This document shows positions 16,866 through 25,247 of a stretch of 64,000 nt of DNA, in pieces (positions within the stretch are counted from its first letter, which is position 1; every line of letters begins with the position of its first letter). Source of the DNA: Saprospiraceae bacterium. GTDB lineage: Bacteria > Bacteroidota > Bacteroidia > Chitinophagales > Saprospiraceae. Location: positions 124,001-188,000 of the forward strand of contig JADKEB010000031.1 of assembly GCA_016718205.1 (NCBI GenBank), written 5' to 3'. Position numbers and translations under genes: made by a program. The notes under the pieces are model-generated. The model ran no database searches, was not told the origin of the DNA, and saw nothing but the letters and a program-made list of their open reading frames with translations.

Positions 16866-17549
16866 TTGACGATTGCTGACAAAATACTTCATTTTCTTGC
16901 AAAAGTGGAATATGACGGTGCATTACCGGATGGGATTCGCATGATGAACCCTTATAGGGAGAATGAAGACATTCGCGAGATTTGCTCATCGTTTTACAGG
17001 AAATTTTATAATGATGACCAGCCTCGCGAACTGATTTTCGGTATCAATCCAGGAAGGTTGGGAGCTGGAGCGACAGGTATTCCTTTCACAGATACCAAAC
17101 GTCTCATTGATGGATGCGGTATACAACAAGATAAATTTTCTACGCACGAACCTTCTTCAGTCTTTATCTATGAAATGATCAAAGCCTATGGAGGAGCTGA
17201 AAATTTTTATCGGCGATTTTACATTAATTCTGTCTGTCCTTTGGGATTCGTTAAAGTAAATGCCGGAAAACCAATCAATTACAACTACTATGATTCTAAA
17301 GAACTTGAATCAGCCGTCAGAGATTTTATTATAACCAATATCCGAACTCAAATTGCAATTGCAGGAAAATCTGATATTTGCTACTGTCTCGGAACAGGCA
17401 AAAATTACCATTATTTAAATAAGCTGAACAGTCAGTTCCACTTTTTCAGAGAAATAATACCTCTTGAACATCCGAGATACATCATGCAATACCGAAGCAA
17501 GACTAAGGATAATTATATAAATGATTACCTCAGGAAATTTCAGGTGTAA
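16866..17549 (+). CDS. Uracil-DNA glycosylase superfamily protein, SMUG2/DUF4918 type
   Basis: A 227-residue protein. The active-site-like motif is ELIFGINPGRLGAGATGIPFTD (residues 55-76), comparable to the SMUG1 motif GMNPGxxGMxxTGVPFG, and the C-terminal EHPRYIMQY corresponds to the HPSPR loop. The expected role is excision of uracil or a related base from DNA, though activity of DUF4918 members is little documented. I chose TTG 16866 because MTIADKILHF matches the family start; the frame is open further upstream only through the tRNA gene. The 3' end overlaps the convergent response-regulator gene by 20 bases. Confidence 0.8.
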   Translation: MTIADKILHFLAKVEYDGALPDGIRMMNPYRENEDIREICSSFYRKFYNDDQPRELIFGINPGRLGAGATGIPFTDTKRLIDGCGIQQDKFSTHEPSSVFIYEMIKAYGGAENFYRRFYINSVCPLGFVKVNAGKPINYNYYDSKELESAVRDFIITNIRTQIAIAGKSDICYCLGTGKNYHYLNKLNSQFHFFREIIPLEHPRYIMQYRSKTKDNYINDYLRKFQV

Positions 17550-18219
17550 ACCGATACCCAACACCTCTTATCGAATGAAAATATACCGGAGATTTTGGGT
17601 CAGGTTCAAAATACTTGCGAAACGACAAGATAAAATTATCAATTGTTCTTGTGGAAGGGAAAACATCATAGCCCCAAACAGTCTGGAGGATCTGCTGTCT
17701 GGACACGACTTCATTTTTTCTTTCAATGAGTAATTTTAAAAGTAGGGCTTCCTTTTTTGTCATCGTCACAGAATGATTGATCCCTGATGCCTGATAGGTA
17801 GTAAAATCTATTTTATTGCCATGCCAGCTATACGATCGTGCTTCCTTTGCATTTTCACTCGATTTTCTTTTGATGATTTTGTCTACCCTCAACAATAACT
17901 CTTCAAGATTAAATGGTTTCGTCAGGTAATCATCAGCACCGAGTTTCAATCCGGTTATTCTGTCGGTGGATGTATCTTTGGCTGAAACGATGACGATGCC
18001 GACCTCAGGATTTCTCAACCTGACTTGTTCACAAATCTGGAAACCATTGACTTCAGGCAGCATAACATCTAATATAAGTAGTTCAAAGTGTTGATTTTCA
18101 ATGATTTCAAGTGCTTTTCTTCCATTATCAGTCGCAATGACTTCATAACCTTCTATCTCCAAATTGACTTTGATCACTTTTCTGATATGCTCCTCGTCTT
18201 CGACTAATAATATTCTCAT
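17530..18219 (-). CDS. OmpR/PhoB-family response regulator
   Basis: A 229-residue protein with a receiver domain and a winged-helix domain. The receiver has the acidic pocket EDEE (residues 7-10), phospho-acceptor Asp51 in LLILDVMLPEVNG and Lys101 in DYLTKPF. The C-terminal domain ends ...TIDNFILSFRKYFEPDPKSPVYFHSIRGVGYRF. It is phosphorylated by the kinase encoded just upstream, whose 3' end overlaps its start by four bases (ATGA-type coupling). The regulon is not deducible. Confidence 0.93.
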   Translation of the reverse strand: MRILLVEDEEHIRKVIKVNLEIEGYEVIATDNGRKALEIIENQHFELLILDVMLPEVNGFQICEQVRLRNPEVGIVIVSAKDTSTDRITGLKLGADDYLTKPFNLEELLLRVDKIIKRKSSENAKEARSYSWHGNKIDFTTYQASGINHSVTMTKKEALLLKLLIERKNEVVSRQQILQTVWGYDVFPSTRTIDNFILSFRKYFEPDPKSPVYFHSIRGVGYRFTPEIS

Positions 18220-19190
18220 AGGTTTTGATTTATTGGCAGGATGATGGAGATGGACGTCCCTTTTGGAACATTATCTTTTATAACGATACTTCCTTTATGT
18301 CCTTCCACTATTTTTTTTACGATATATAAACCCAGTCCGGTACCATTTGTTTTTCTGGTATCTTCATTTCCTATCCTGTAAAACTGCTGTAACACTTTGG
18401 TTTTTTCGTTTTCAGGAATACCCGATCCTTGATCTGAAAAAATAATTTCAACTTGTGTTTTATAATTTTTTATGTCAATCTGAATAATGGCGGGCGAATC
18501 AGAATACTTTATGCTATTTTGTATGATATTGGAGAAAACGGAAATGATGGATTCAACATCGCATTCGATTTCTTGGGTATTTTCCTTATGTTTTAATTCA
18601 ATCCGGACATCAGGAAATGTAATTGAAATGGTTTTATTTATTTTTTCAAGGAGTTCTAACGGTGATACTTTTTCGAAATTGAAAACATAATTATTATCTA
18701 ATTGTGTAGCCATCAACAAATTAGATACCAATGATTCAAGTCTTTTATTCTCCAAACTGATACTTTCCAGCATGAGAGCCTGTGCATCCGGATTTAACTT
18801 CCTTCTGATCAGAGTTTCTGAAATGAGCCCGATGGAAGTGATGGGTGTCTTCAGTTCATGGGTGATGGAGAGTAAAAAGTTCTTTTGCTTTTTATTGTTT
18901 TCAATCTCTTTGTTATAAGCCTTTTGAATCAACCACATGCCTATGATCAATGAGATACCAAAAACTAGTCCTTCTCCGAAAATCATGTGTTTTTTTGTAC
19001 GATACTCATCTTTTAAGCTGTTATAAGTGACCTTTTCCTGATCAGATAGCCCAGCAATATTTTGTATTTGAATTTTGTGAATTTCTAAATTTTTATTGAA
19101 AAGCAATTCATTATTTTTGGATAAGAGCACTGTCCACCATACCAAAGCTAAAAGCATGTAAACCATCACACCGTATGATAAGTATTTCAT
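18216..19190 (-). CDS. Sensor histidine kinase
   Basis: A 324-residue membrane kinase with two transmembrane helices (about residues 5-24 and 73-89) flanking a short ~48-residue extracytoplasmic segment too small for a known ligand fold. The H-box LLSITHELKTPITSI (His111) is followed by N-box NIIQNSIKYS, G1 FSDQGSGIP and G2 GTGLGLYIVKKI. It autophosphorylates on His111 and donates to Asp51 of the regulator encoded next. The signal is unknown. Confidence 0.93.
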   Translation of the reverse strand: MKYLSYGVMVYMLLALVWWTVLLSKNNELLFNKNLEIHKIQIQNIAGLSDQEKVTYNSLKDEYRTKKHMIFGEGLVFGISLIIGMWLIQKAYNKEIENNKKQKNFLLSITHELKTPITSIGLISETLIRRKLNPDAQALMLESISLENKRLESLVSNLLMATQLDNNYVFNFEKVSPLELLEKINKTISITFPDVRIELKHKENTQEIECDVESIISVFSNIIQNSIKYSDSPAIIQIDIKNYKTQVEIIFSDQGSGIPENEKTKVLQQFYRIGNEDTRKTNGTGLGLYIVKKIVEGHKGSIVIKDNVPKGTSISIILPINQNL

Positions 19191-19405
19191 TATGATTTAT
19201 TTAGAGAGTCAACCTTTTTTAAAATTTAGTATTGAAGCATAAACAAATGGATTTAGAAAAGGATTATTACTTAATTTGTTTCTTAATACTCGGTCTTTAG
19301 CACGTAAAAATTGTAATAATTTTCGCAAACCTATCTACTTTTTATTAACATGAGTAGAATTGGCACAATTATTTCTATATCATAATGTTAGTTTAGTACT
19401 ATTGC

Positions 19406-20386
19406 ATGCAAAATAGAGTTTATTCCAGATATATTTACCAGATGCTCATGGAACATGGCTGTGTAGCCGTGCGGGAGATTGGTACGTTTTATCTAAGGAA
19501 AATTTCAGCTAAATTCAATGAAAACCGACAAGTTTTGTATCCACCTTCCACTGGTGTCTATTTTTCACCCAATGTTGACAAAGATTTTGAATTTTCAGCA
19601 TTGTTGATAGAAAGTGGTTTGACTAGAGAAGAAGCTGCGCTACTTGAAAAGCTCATTTCTGAAGACTATAAAATCGCTGTTCAAAAAAATGAAGCCTTCG
19701 AACTGGATCAATTAGGTACTATTTCCTATGATACATTTACTGAAAAGGAGAAACACACCTTTAATAGATATGTAGGTTTGAAAGACTTGAATGTCAAAGT
19801 AAAGTCCGGACAAAAAATCACTCATGACGAGAATTTCGAATATTATTTACAGCAAAATGTCTCTGATAAAAAAGAAAGCTGGCAACACTATATTGGTCCT
19901 GCTCTGATAGCACTCCTAACAGCATTGTGTATCTTATTATGGTTTTTATCTGATTCCAAACCACAGAAGACCGAGCCTGTTAGTAACATTACAGTTGATT
20001 CCCCAAAATTATCAGCTACTGACTCTATCTACCAGGAAATCGATAATGTATTGATAGAGAATGAGCTTAAATCTGAAAAGTCAAAGCCATCAGAATCCAA
20101 AGAGCCCCAAAACACTTTTACACCACCATTAAGTAAGGAAAAGGTCGAATCATCTGTTTCAAAGGAGTGTATTGTCATAGTAGGTGCATTTATTGAAAAG
20201 GACAATGCAAAACGGATGGTCAAAAGGATTAGGTCAAAGGGTTACACACCTTACGAATCTGAACATGATGGCAAGATAAGGGTTGGTGTAAAATACGATT
20301 GCGCTATGCATCAGCCTGATGACTATAAAGAAAAAATTAAAAAGTTTTTTAATCCGGAAGCTTGGCATCTGCACGATACCTTATAG
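19406..20386 (+). CDS. HU-CCDC81-like and SPOR domain membrane protein
   Basis: A 326-residue protein. Residues 1-135 form tandem HU/CCDC81-like domains (YSRYIYQMLMEHGCVAVREIGTFYL...; DQLGTISYD). One transmembrane helix follows (about residues 160-180, IGPALIALLTALCILLWFL), then a Ser/Lys/Pro linker, and a C-terminal SPOR domain (ECIVIVGAFIEKDNAKRMVKRIRSKGYTPY). SPOR domains bind denuded peptidoglycan at the septum, so this probably links a cytoplasmic factor to the division wall. The architecture is typical of Bacteroidota. Single gene; the 215 bases upstream show nothing clear. Confidence 0.85.
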   Translation: MQNRVYSRYIYQMLMEHGCVAVREIGTFYLRKISAKFNENRQVLYPPSTGVYFSPNVDKDFEFSALLIESGLTREEAALLEKLISEDYKIAVQKNEAFELDQLGTISYDTFTEKEKHTFNRYVGLKDLNVKVKSGQKITHDENFEYYLQQNVSDKKESWQHYIGPALIALLTALCILLWFLSDSKPQKTEPVSNITVDSPKLSATDSIYQEIDNVLIENELKSEKSKPSESKEPQNTFTPPLSKEKVESSVSKECIVIVGAFIEKDNAKRMVKRIRSKGYTPYESEHDGKIRVGVKYDCAMHQPDDYKEKIKKFFNPEAWHLHDTL

Positions 20387-20447
20387 ATATTTTACCACCT
20401 TCATTGAAAAAGAGTGCACAAGTAGCCTGCAAATACATCCACAATTT

Positions 20448-20455
20448 TATCTTTG
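20448..20455 (+). promoter_or_regulatory. -7 box for the enoyl-CoA hydratase gene
   Basis: TATCTTTG matches TAnnTTTG and lies 21 bases before the ATG at 20477; no -33 box is evident. Confidence 0.4.
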
Positions 20456-20476
20456 CGTTTAAATAATTCATACCGA

Positions 20477-21256
20477 ATGCAGGATAATGTGCTTTTAATT
20501 GAAAGGAAAGATCAGTTTTATATATTGACGATCAACAGACCCGATGCACTCAACGCATTAAATAATGATGTTTTTCACGCTTTGGACACCTTTTTTACCA
20601 GACTTTATAAAGATTATACTATCAAAGGAATAGTGATTACGGGTTCAGGAAGCAAAGCTTTTGTGGCTGGAGCTGATATTAAAGAGTTTGCATCATTAGA
20701 TGAGACTCAGGGAAGAATGTTGTCAAAAAAGGGGCAGGATATTTTATTTAAAATCGAAAGATTCCATGTTCCTGTGATCGCAGCTGTCAATGGTTTTGCC
20801 TTGGGAGGTGGTTGCGAACTCGCGATGGCATGTCACATGAGGGTTGCCGGAAATCATGCAAAATTTGGACAACCTGAAGTCAATCTAGGTTTGGTACCTG
20901 GCTATGGTGGTTCACAGCGACTCATTCAGTTGATAGGCAAGGGTAGAGCGCTTGAGTTGTTACTTACTGCTGATATGATAGATGCCACTACCGCTCACCA
21001 ATCAGGTCTTGTAAATCATATGGTAGAGCCTGGGCAAGAAGTGAATAAATCTCTTGAAATTCTAAGCAAAATAGCCACAAAAGGTCCCCTTGCAGTCTCA
21101 CAGTGTATTGGCTTAGTCAATGCATATTATGACAAGGATGTCGATGGTTTCGAACAGGAATACAATGATTTTGGGTCTACCCTCGGTTCAGAAGATGCTA
21201 AAGAAGGCGCAAGGGCTTTTGTTGAAAAACGTAAACCTGAATTTAAGGCGCAATAA
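20477..21256 (+). CDS. Enoyl-CoA hydratase/isomerase
   Basis: A 259-residue crotonase-fold protein. The oxyanion-hole segments are AFVAGADIKEF and NGFALGGGCELAMACHMRVA, and the two catalytic glutamates of true hydratases are visible in CELAMAC and FGQPEVNLGLVPGYGG. It hydrates trans-2-enoyl-CoA in fatty acid or amino acid degradation; the exact acyl chain is not deducible. ATG 20477 is preferred over an upstream in-frame TTG because MQDNVLLIERKDQFYILTINRPDALNAL matches the family start. The methyltransferase gene follows after 12 bases, probably in the same transcript. Confidence 0.9.
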   Translation: MQDNVLLIERKDQFYILTINRPDALNALNNDVFHALDTFFTRLYKDYTIKGIVITGSGSKAFVAGADIKEFASLDETQGRMLSKKGQDILFKIERFHVPVIAAVNGFALGGGCELAMACHMRVAGNHAKFGQPEVNLGLVPGYGGSQRLIQLIGKGRALELLLTADMIDATTAHQSGLVNHMVEPGQEVNKSLEILSKIATKGPLAVSQCIGLVNAYYDKDVDGFEQEYNDFGSTLGSEDAKEGARAFVEKRKPEFKAQ

Positions 21257-21268
21257 ATATAGCTATTT

Positions 21269-22066
21269 ATGTTTGAATTTCACACTGATAAAGGACGATA
21301 TTTCGAAATGCAACGTGTTGTCACCCGAGATGATATCATTCCTTTCATCGAGCAGCACACTGGAGCTTGTGTTGGTAAAAGAATCTTGGAGATAGGTTGT
21401 GCAGAAGCAGGAGTATTAAAAGCTTTCATAGAAAAAGGAAATATTGGAACAGGAGTGGAATTATCACCTTCAAGATACGAAAGTGCAAAATTATTTTTGA
21501 AACAGGAGCTTGAAGATGGAAGATTTTTTATCATCAATAAGAATATTTATGATATTAATGACCCTACAGCAGAATTTGGAAGTCTGTTTGATGTCATTGT
21601 GCTTAAGGATGTGATCGAGCATATACCGGAACAACCTAAATTTATAAACCAGCTAAAACTATTTCTTAACCATAAGGGTATCATTTTCTTCGCTTATCCA
21701 CCGTGGTGGATGCCTTTCGGCGGGCACCAGCAATTGTGTGCCACAAAATTACTGGAAAAACTACCCTGGTTCCACTTGCTTCCTAACTTTTTGTATAAGT
21801 TTATTTTGAAGTCTTTTGGAGAATCAGATGCGACAATCAATGAACTTTTAAGTATCAAGTCTACCGGAATCATCATTGAAACACTTCATAAGATAATAAA
21901 AAAAGAACAGTTTGAAGTTGTTTCTGAACAATTTTGGTTTATAAATCCAATCTACCGGATGAAATTTGGCTTAAAAAGCAGGTTAGTACCGACTTTGTTG
22001 GCTTTCATTCCATATCTGCGCAATTTTTATACGACCACACATTATATACTTTTCAAAATGAAATAA
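21269..22066 (+). CDS. Class I SAM-dependent methyltransferase
   Basis: A 265-residue protein with motif I ILEIGCAEAGVLKAFIEKG (residues ~40-58), acidic motif II GVELS, and a motif IV-like LFDVIVLKDVIEHIPEQ. These are features of UbiE/BioC-type methyltransferases that act on small molecules or lipids. The C-terminal third has aromatic/hydrophobic stretches (YPPWWMPFGG, LPWFHLLPNFLYKFIL) suggesting membrane association. The substrate is unknown. Likely co-transcribed with the upstream hydratase gene. Confidence 0.8.
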   Translation: MFEFHTDKGRYFEMQRVVTRDDIIPFIEQHTGACVGKRILEIGCAEAGVLKAFIEKGNIGTGVELSPSRYESAKLFLKQELEDGRFFIINKNIYDINDPTAEFGSLFDVIVLKDVIEHIPEQPKFINQLKLFLNHKGIIFFAYPPWWMPFGGHQQLCATKLLEKLPWFHLLPNFLYKFILKSFGESDATINELLSIKSTGIIIETLHKIIKKEQFEVVSEQFWFINPIYRMKFGLKSRLVPTLLAFIPYLRNFYTTTHYILFKMK

Positions 22067-22101
22067 GTCCTAAATTTTCACTAATTTTTTGAGTAGTTTC
22101 A

Positions 22102-23172
22102 TTACCCCATCACACCTTTGATTACCTGAGTCACTTTTGTACTCTCTGTTAGAAAACCATCATGACCCAGATCTGAGTGTATCACATCAAGCCTGGCATT
22201 TGGGATATATCGATAGAGAAATTGTTGCTCTTCAAGCGGAAACAGTATATCAGTTTCGATACCAAGAATGGTGGTTTTGGCTTTTATAGATGACAAAGCT
22301 GATTCGATGCCACCTCTGTTTCTTCCTATATTGTGACTATCCATTGCTTTTGAAAGCGTCCAGTAAGAATAAGCGTTGAATCTGTTGACCAATTTCTGGC
22401 CCTGATATCTTTGATAAGAGTTTACTCGGAAACCATCTAACTTATCTTCGTCGTCAACCTGAGTTATATTATAGCCTTGGGATGACCTGTAGCTCAATAA
22501 GGCAATAGATCTCGCTGCCAGAAGACCTTTTAACCCTGCATCTGGTCTGTTTTCAAGCCAGGTCTGATCGGCTTCGATGGCAAGTCTCTGACTTTCATTG
22601 AATGCTATGCCCCAGGGAGAATGTTTTGCATTTGTAGCAATTAAAAGAGAATACTCAAATGCATTTGGTGACATCACTGTCCACTCTAATGCTTGCTGGC
22701 CACCCATAGAGGCACCCGTGAGTAGTCTTATTTTTTCAATACCAAGGTGCAATCTCAATAATTCATGACACTTTGCTATATCTCTGATAGTAACCATAGG
22801 AAAACTATGAAAATATGGTCTGCCGGTATCAGGATTTTCAGATAATGCATTGGTGGAGCCGTAAGGAGAGCCCAGACAATTGGCACAAATGATAAAGTGT
22901 CTTTCAGGGTCGATGACGCAGCCTTTTCCTACTACACCTGGCCACCATTCCATTGGGTTGCTATTGGCTGTAAGAGCATGAACAACCCACACAACATTAT
23001 CCATCTGCTCATTGATACTGCCAAAGGTATGATATGCCAATGTAATTTCGGGGAGTATCTCACCTGATTCTAGAAGGAATTTGTTTTTATAATGAAAATA
23101 ATTGACAGGATTACTTTCTAATGCTGCATCTTGACTTTCACTTTCAGACCTATGGCTTCCTTTTGTTTCCAC
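22102..23172 (-). CDS. metX: Homoserine O-acetyltransferase
   Basis: A 356-residue alpha/beta hydrolase of the MetX family. The nucleophile elbow is GASMGGQQALEW (Ser155), and the triad is completed by Asp308 in ETDILFP and His337 in DLGHDGF. NPMEWWPGVVGKG and SPYGSTN are family signatures. It acetylates homoserine with acetyl-CoA (the SUC/ACT distinction was not tested), giving the substrate for MetY encoded upstream. A 322-base gap holding a repeat element and a hairpin separates it from metY, so it may need read-through or its own promoter. Confidence 0.93.
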   Translation of the reverse strand: METKGSHRSESESQDAALESNPVNYFHYKNKFLLESGEILPEITLAYHTFGSINEQMDNVVWVVHALTANSNPMEWWPGVVGKGCVIDPERHFIICANCLGSPYGSTNALSENPDTGRPYFHSFPMVTIRDIAKCHELLRLHLGIEKIRLLTGASMGGQQALEWTVMSPNAFEYSLLIATNAKHSPWGIAFNESQRLAIEADQTWLENRPDAGLKGLLAARSIALLSYRSSQGYNITQVDDEDKLDGFRVNSYQRYQGQKLVNRFNAYSYWTLSKAMDSHNIGRNRGGIESALSSIKAKTTILGIETDILFPLEEQQFLYRYIPNARLDVIHSDLGHDGFLTESTKVTQVIKGVMG

Positions 23173-23233
23173 ATATAGAGATTTTATTTTTATAAGAAAA
23201 TTTAAAATTTAGTTCTACTTGATTTTAATGTGA

Positions 23234-23393
23234 GAGTATGATTAAATTTTTATGTTTGAGCGAAAGTGAGTAAATTTAATTTTTGGACAAGGCATATTTT
23301 GCAATCGTAACCGGAAGCTACCGCGAAAAATATAACGTCGGCTAAAATAAAATTTGCCGCTTGAAACCAAATGATAGGAGTTTAAACATACTC
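23234..23393. repeat. MITE-like element, copy A, between metY and metX
   Basis: A 160-base element with terminal inverted repeats GAGTATG-A-TTAAA and TTTAAA-C-ATACTC. About 55 bases at the left end (ATGTTTGAGCGAAAGTGAG) and 55 at the right end (AATTTGCCGCTTGAAACCAA) are clearly homologous to the 42664-42955 element; the middles differ. There is no reading frame. It separates metX from metY, genes normally adjacent. Confidence 0.7.
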
Positions 23394-23445
23394 TTAGTTG
23401 ATTATATGGTCAATAGAACCTGAAATTTTATTGCTATAGAGCATA

Positions 23446-23478
23446 AGCCAGACAGGTCTGAAATTTTCCTGTCTGGCT
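23446..23478. terminator. Hairpin after metY
   Basis: A perfect 11-bp stem, AGCCAGACAGG (23446-23456) with CCTGTCTGGCT (23468-23478), loop 11 bases, 17 bases past the metY stop codon. In the metY direction no long U tract follows, so it may be a weak terminator or an mRNA-stabilising stem that sets the metY:metX ratio. Confidence 0.5.
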
Positions 23479-23494
23479 CATGTTCACTATAATA

Positions 23495-24853
23495 TCAATT
23501 GGCCAAAATATTTTCTTTGGCTTTTCTTGTTTCCTGATTTGTTTTGACTGCCTTAAATGCATCAATAAAGTCGTTTTTAATATCATCAATGTGTTCAATT
23601 CCTACAGATACTCTCAATAAATTTGGTTGAACACCGGCTGACAACTGTTCCACGTCAGACAATTGCTGATGGGTAGTTGCTGATGGTTGTATGATGAGGG
23701 TTTTAGCATCACCTACATTGGCAAGGTGGCTCACCAGGGTGAGACTATTGATAAACTCCTCAGCATCTGCTTTGTCACCTTTTATATTGAAGCTCAGCAC
23801 TCCACCAAATCCATTTTTCAGATATTTTTTTGCAAGTTTGTGATATTTGCTATCTTCAAGTCCTGGATAATTCACATTTTCGACTTGTGGATGGACTGAC
23901 AGCCAATGTGCCAACTCAAATGCGTTGTCCAATGTCCTTTGCACTCTCAAAGACAGCGTTTCAAGCCCTTGGATCAGTTGAAATGAATTAAATGGACTCA
24001 ACGCAGGCCCAAAATCTCTAAGGCCTTCCACTCGTACCCTGATGGCAAAAGCAATGTTGGGAAGTCCCAACGGGTTGTTCACGCCGAAAATATCTGAGAA
24101 AACCAATCCATGATAACCCTCAGATGGTTCAGAAAACTGCGGGAATTTACCATTGCCCCAGTTGTAATTCCCTCCATCAACTATAATTCCACCTATGCTG
24201 GTACCATGACCTCCAATCCATTTAGTCGCAGATGCGGTCACTATATTTGCCCCATGATCAAATGGTCTGAATATATAACCAGCGGCACCAAAAGTATTAT
24301 CTACTACCAAAGGAATATCATGTTTTTTAGCCATTGCTGCTATAGCTTCAAAATCCGGAATATTGAATTGAGGATTGCCTATAGTTTCCAGATATATAGC
24401 TTTAGTTTTTTCGTCAATCAAGGCTTCAAATTTTTCGGCGCTGTCTCCTGATGCAAATCTTGCATCAATTCCGATGCGTTTGAAAGCAACTTTAAACTGA
24501 TTGTACGTCCCACCATACAGAAATGATGTACTTACAAAATTATCTCCTGCCTGCAAAATGTTGTTTAGGGCCAGAAACTGTGCTGCCTGACCGGACGCCG
24601 TCGCTACAGCTGCTACACCACCTTCCAGAGCAGCAATTCTTTGCTCAAAAACATCGGTTGTCGGATTCATGATACGTGTATATATATTTCCAAATTCTCT
24701 TAGGGCAAATAAGTTTGCGCCATGTTCAGCATTTTTGAAAACATATGAAGTCGTCTGATAAATGGGGACTGCGCGCGAACCAGTGGTAGGGTCGGGTTGT
24801 TGTCCTGCATGCAACTGTAAGGTTTCGAACTTATAATTTTTGTTGTTTGACAT
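23495..24853 (-). CDS. metY: O-acetylhomoserine sulfhydrylase (aminocarboxypropyltransferase)
   Basis: A 452-residue Cys/Met-metabolism PLP enzyme: FETLQLHAGQQPDPTTGSRAVPIYQTTSYVF opening, YTRIMNPTTDVFEQRIAALEGG, and PLP lysine Lys211 in ASATKWIGGHGTSIGG. The long insertion ahead of PALSPFNSFQLIQGLETLSLR distinguishes MetY from MetB/MetC. It makes homocysteine from O-acetylhomoserine (from MetX) and sulfide. ATG 24853 is chosen because MSNNKNYKFETLQLHAG is the family start. An in-frame ATG at 24937 (MCCKNSW...) would add an AT-rich, unconserved extension. Controlled by the long leader described at 25109-25206 and 24993-25025. Confidence 0.94.
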   Translation of the reverse strand: MSNNKNYKFETLQLHAGQQPDPTTGSRAVPIYQTTSYVFKNAEHGANLFALREFGNIYTRIMNPTTDVFEQRIAALEGGVAAVATASGQAAQFLALNNILQAGDNFVSTSFLYGGTYNQFKVAFKRIGIDARFASGDSAEKFEALIDEKTKAIYLETIGNPQFNIPDFEAIAAMAKKHDIPLVVDNTFGAAGYIFRPFDHGANIVTASATKWIGGHGTSIGGIIVDGGNYNWGNGKFPQFSEPSEGYHGLVFSDIFGVNNPLGLPNIAFAIRVRVEGLRDFGPALSPFNSFQLIQGLETLSLRVQRTLDNAFELAHWLSVHPQVENVNYPGLEDSKYHKLAKKYLKNGFGGVLSFNIKGDKADAEEFINSLTLVSHLANVGDAKTLIIQPSATTHQQLSDVEQLSAGVQPNLLRVSVGIEHIDDIKNDFIDAFKAVKTNQETRKAKENILAN

Positions 24854-24992
24854 GATTTTAAGAATTAATTTGTTAAAAATAAAAATATTAAAGATAGTAT
24901 TATAGAAAACCCGGGCCCATGAGTTTTTACAACACATTAAAAAAAGCTAAACCAATTTTTTTGAATGATAAGAACTTAATTTTTGTGATGTG

Positions 24993-25025
24993 TCAGTTGC
25001 AACAACAACAACAACAGCAACACAT
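24993..25025 (-). CDS. Poly-cysteine leader peptide (MCCCCCCCCN)
   Basis: Between the riboswitch and metY the minus strand encodes ATG, eight consecutive Cys codons (TGT and TGC), AAC, TGA. The peptide has no room for any structural role; runs of regulatory-amino-acid codons are the hallmark of attenuator leader peptides, and polycysteine leader ORFs are known upstream of sulfur genes in mycobacteria. The start codon lies in a hairpin: ATGTGT pairs with ACACAT (plus-strand 24989-24994) and TGC with GCA. The likely role is to stall ribosomes when Cys-tRNA is scarce and thereby change metY expression. The coding pattern is seen directly; the mechanism is inferred. Confidence 0.65.
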   Translation of the reverse strand: MCCCCCCCCN

Positions 25026-25108
25026 AGAATTCTCGTCGTGGATAGAAGTGGTGGAAGTGGAAAGTGTCCTGAATTTTGAATTTTGAAGATTCATTTTTTA
25101 ATTCATTA

Positions 25109-25206
25109 AATTTATATATCCCAATATCGGGAAGGAATTGGCACCTTGCTTTTGTAGGTTGCCTGAGGGTCAGTGAGCCTTTTCTCTCGCCTCATCGTTA
25201 TAAATT
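25109..25206 (-). ncRNA. SAM-I-type riboswitch upstream of metY
   Basis: The minus strand carries the SAM-I core. P1 is AATTTATA (25199-25206) with TATAAATT (25109-25116). P2 has GAGG near 25193 pairing with CCTC. The junction GGCAACC lies at 25157-25163, with P3 CCT/AGG and the invariant-type GGTGCCAATTCC at 25134-25145. P4 is TCCC-GATATT-GGGA at 25119-25132. It binds S-adenosylmethionine and normally shuts off methionine genes when SAM is plentiful. It lies ~35 bases after the predicted transcription start. The exact subtype (SAM-I or a SAM-I/IV variant) is uncertain. Confidence 0.85.
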
Positions 25207-25247
25207 ATTCAGGAAAGAATTAAATTCTTCTTGAATTTTTCTTTGCA

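Noticed and set aside
16798..16989. 63-codon minus-strand frame overlapping the tRNA
   Set aside because: It is an antisense shadow of the tRNA and glycosylase genes with no family features.
24981..25025. Simple CAA/TGT trinucleotide repeat as an explanation of the poly-Cys frame
   Set aside because: The run includes TGC codons at both ends, starts at ATG, ends in AAC-TGA and lies in a riboswitch-controlled leader of a sulfur gene, so a plain slippage repeat is the less likely reading, although not excluded.
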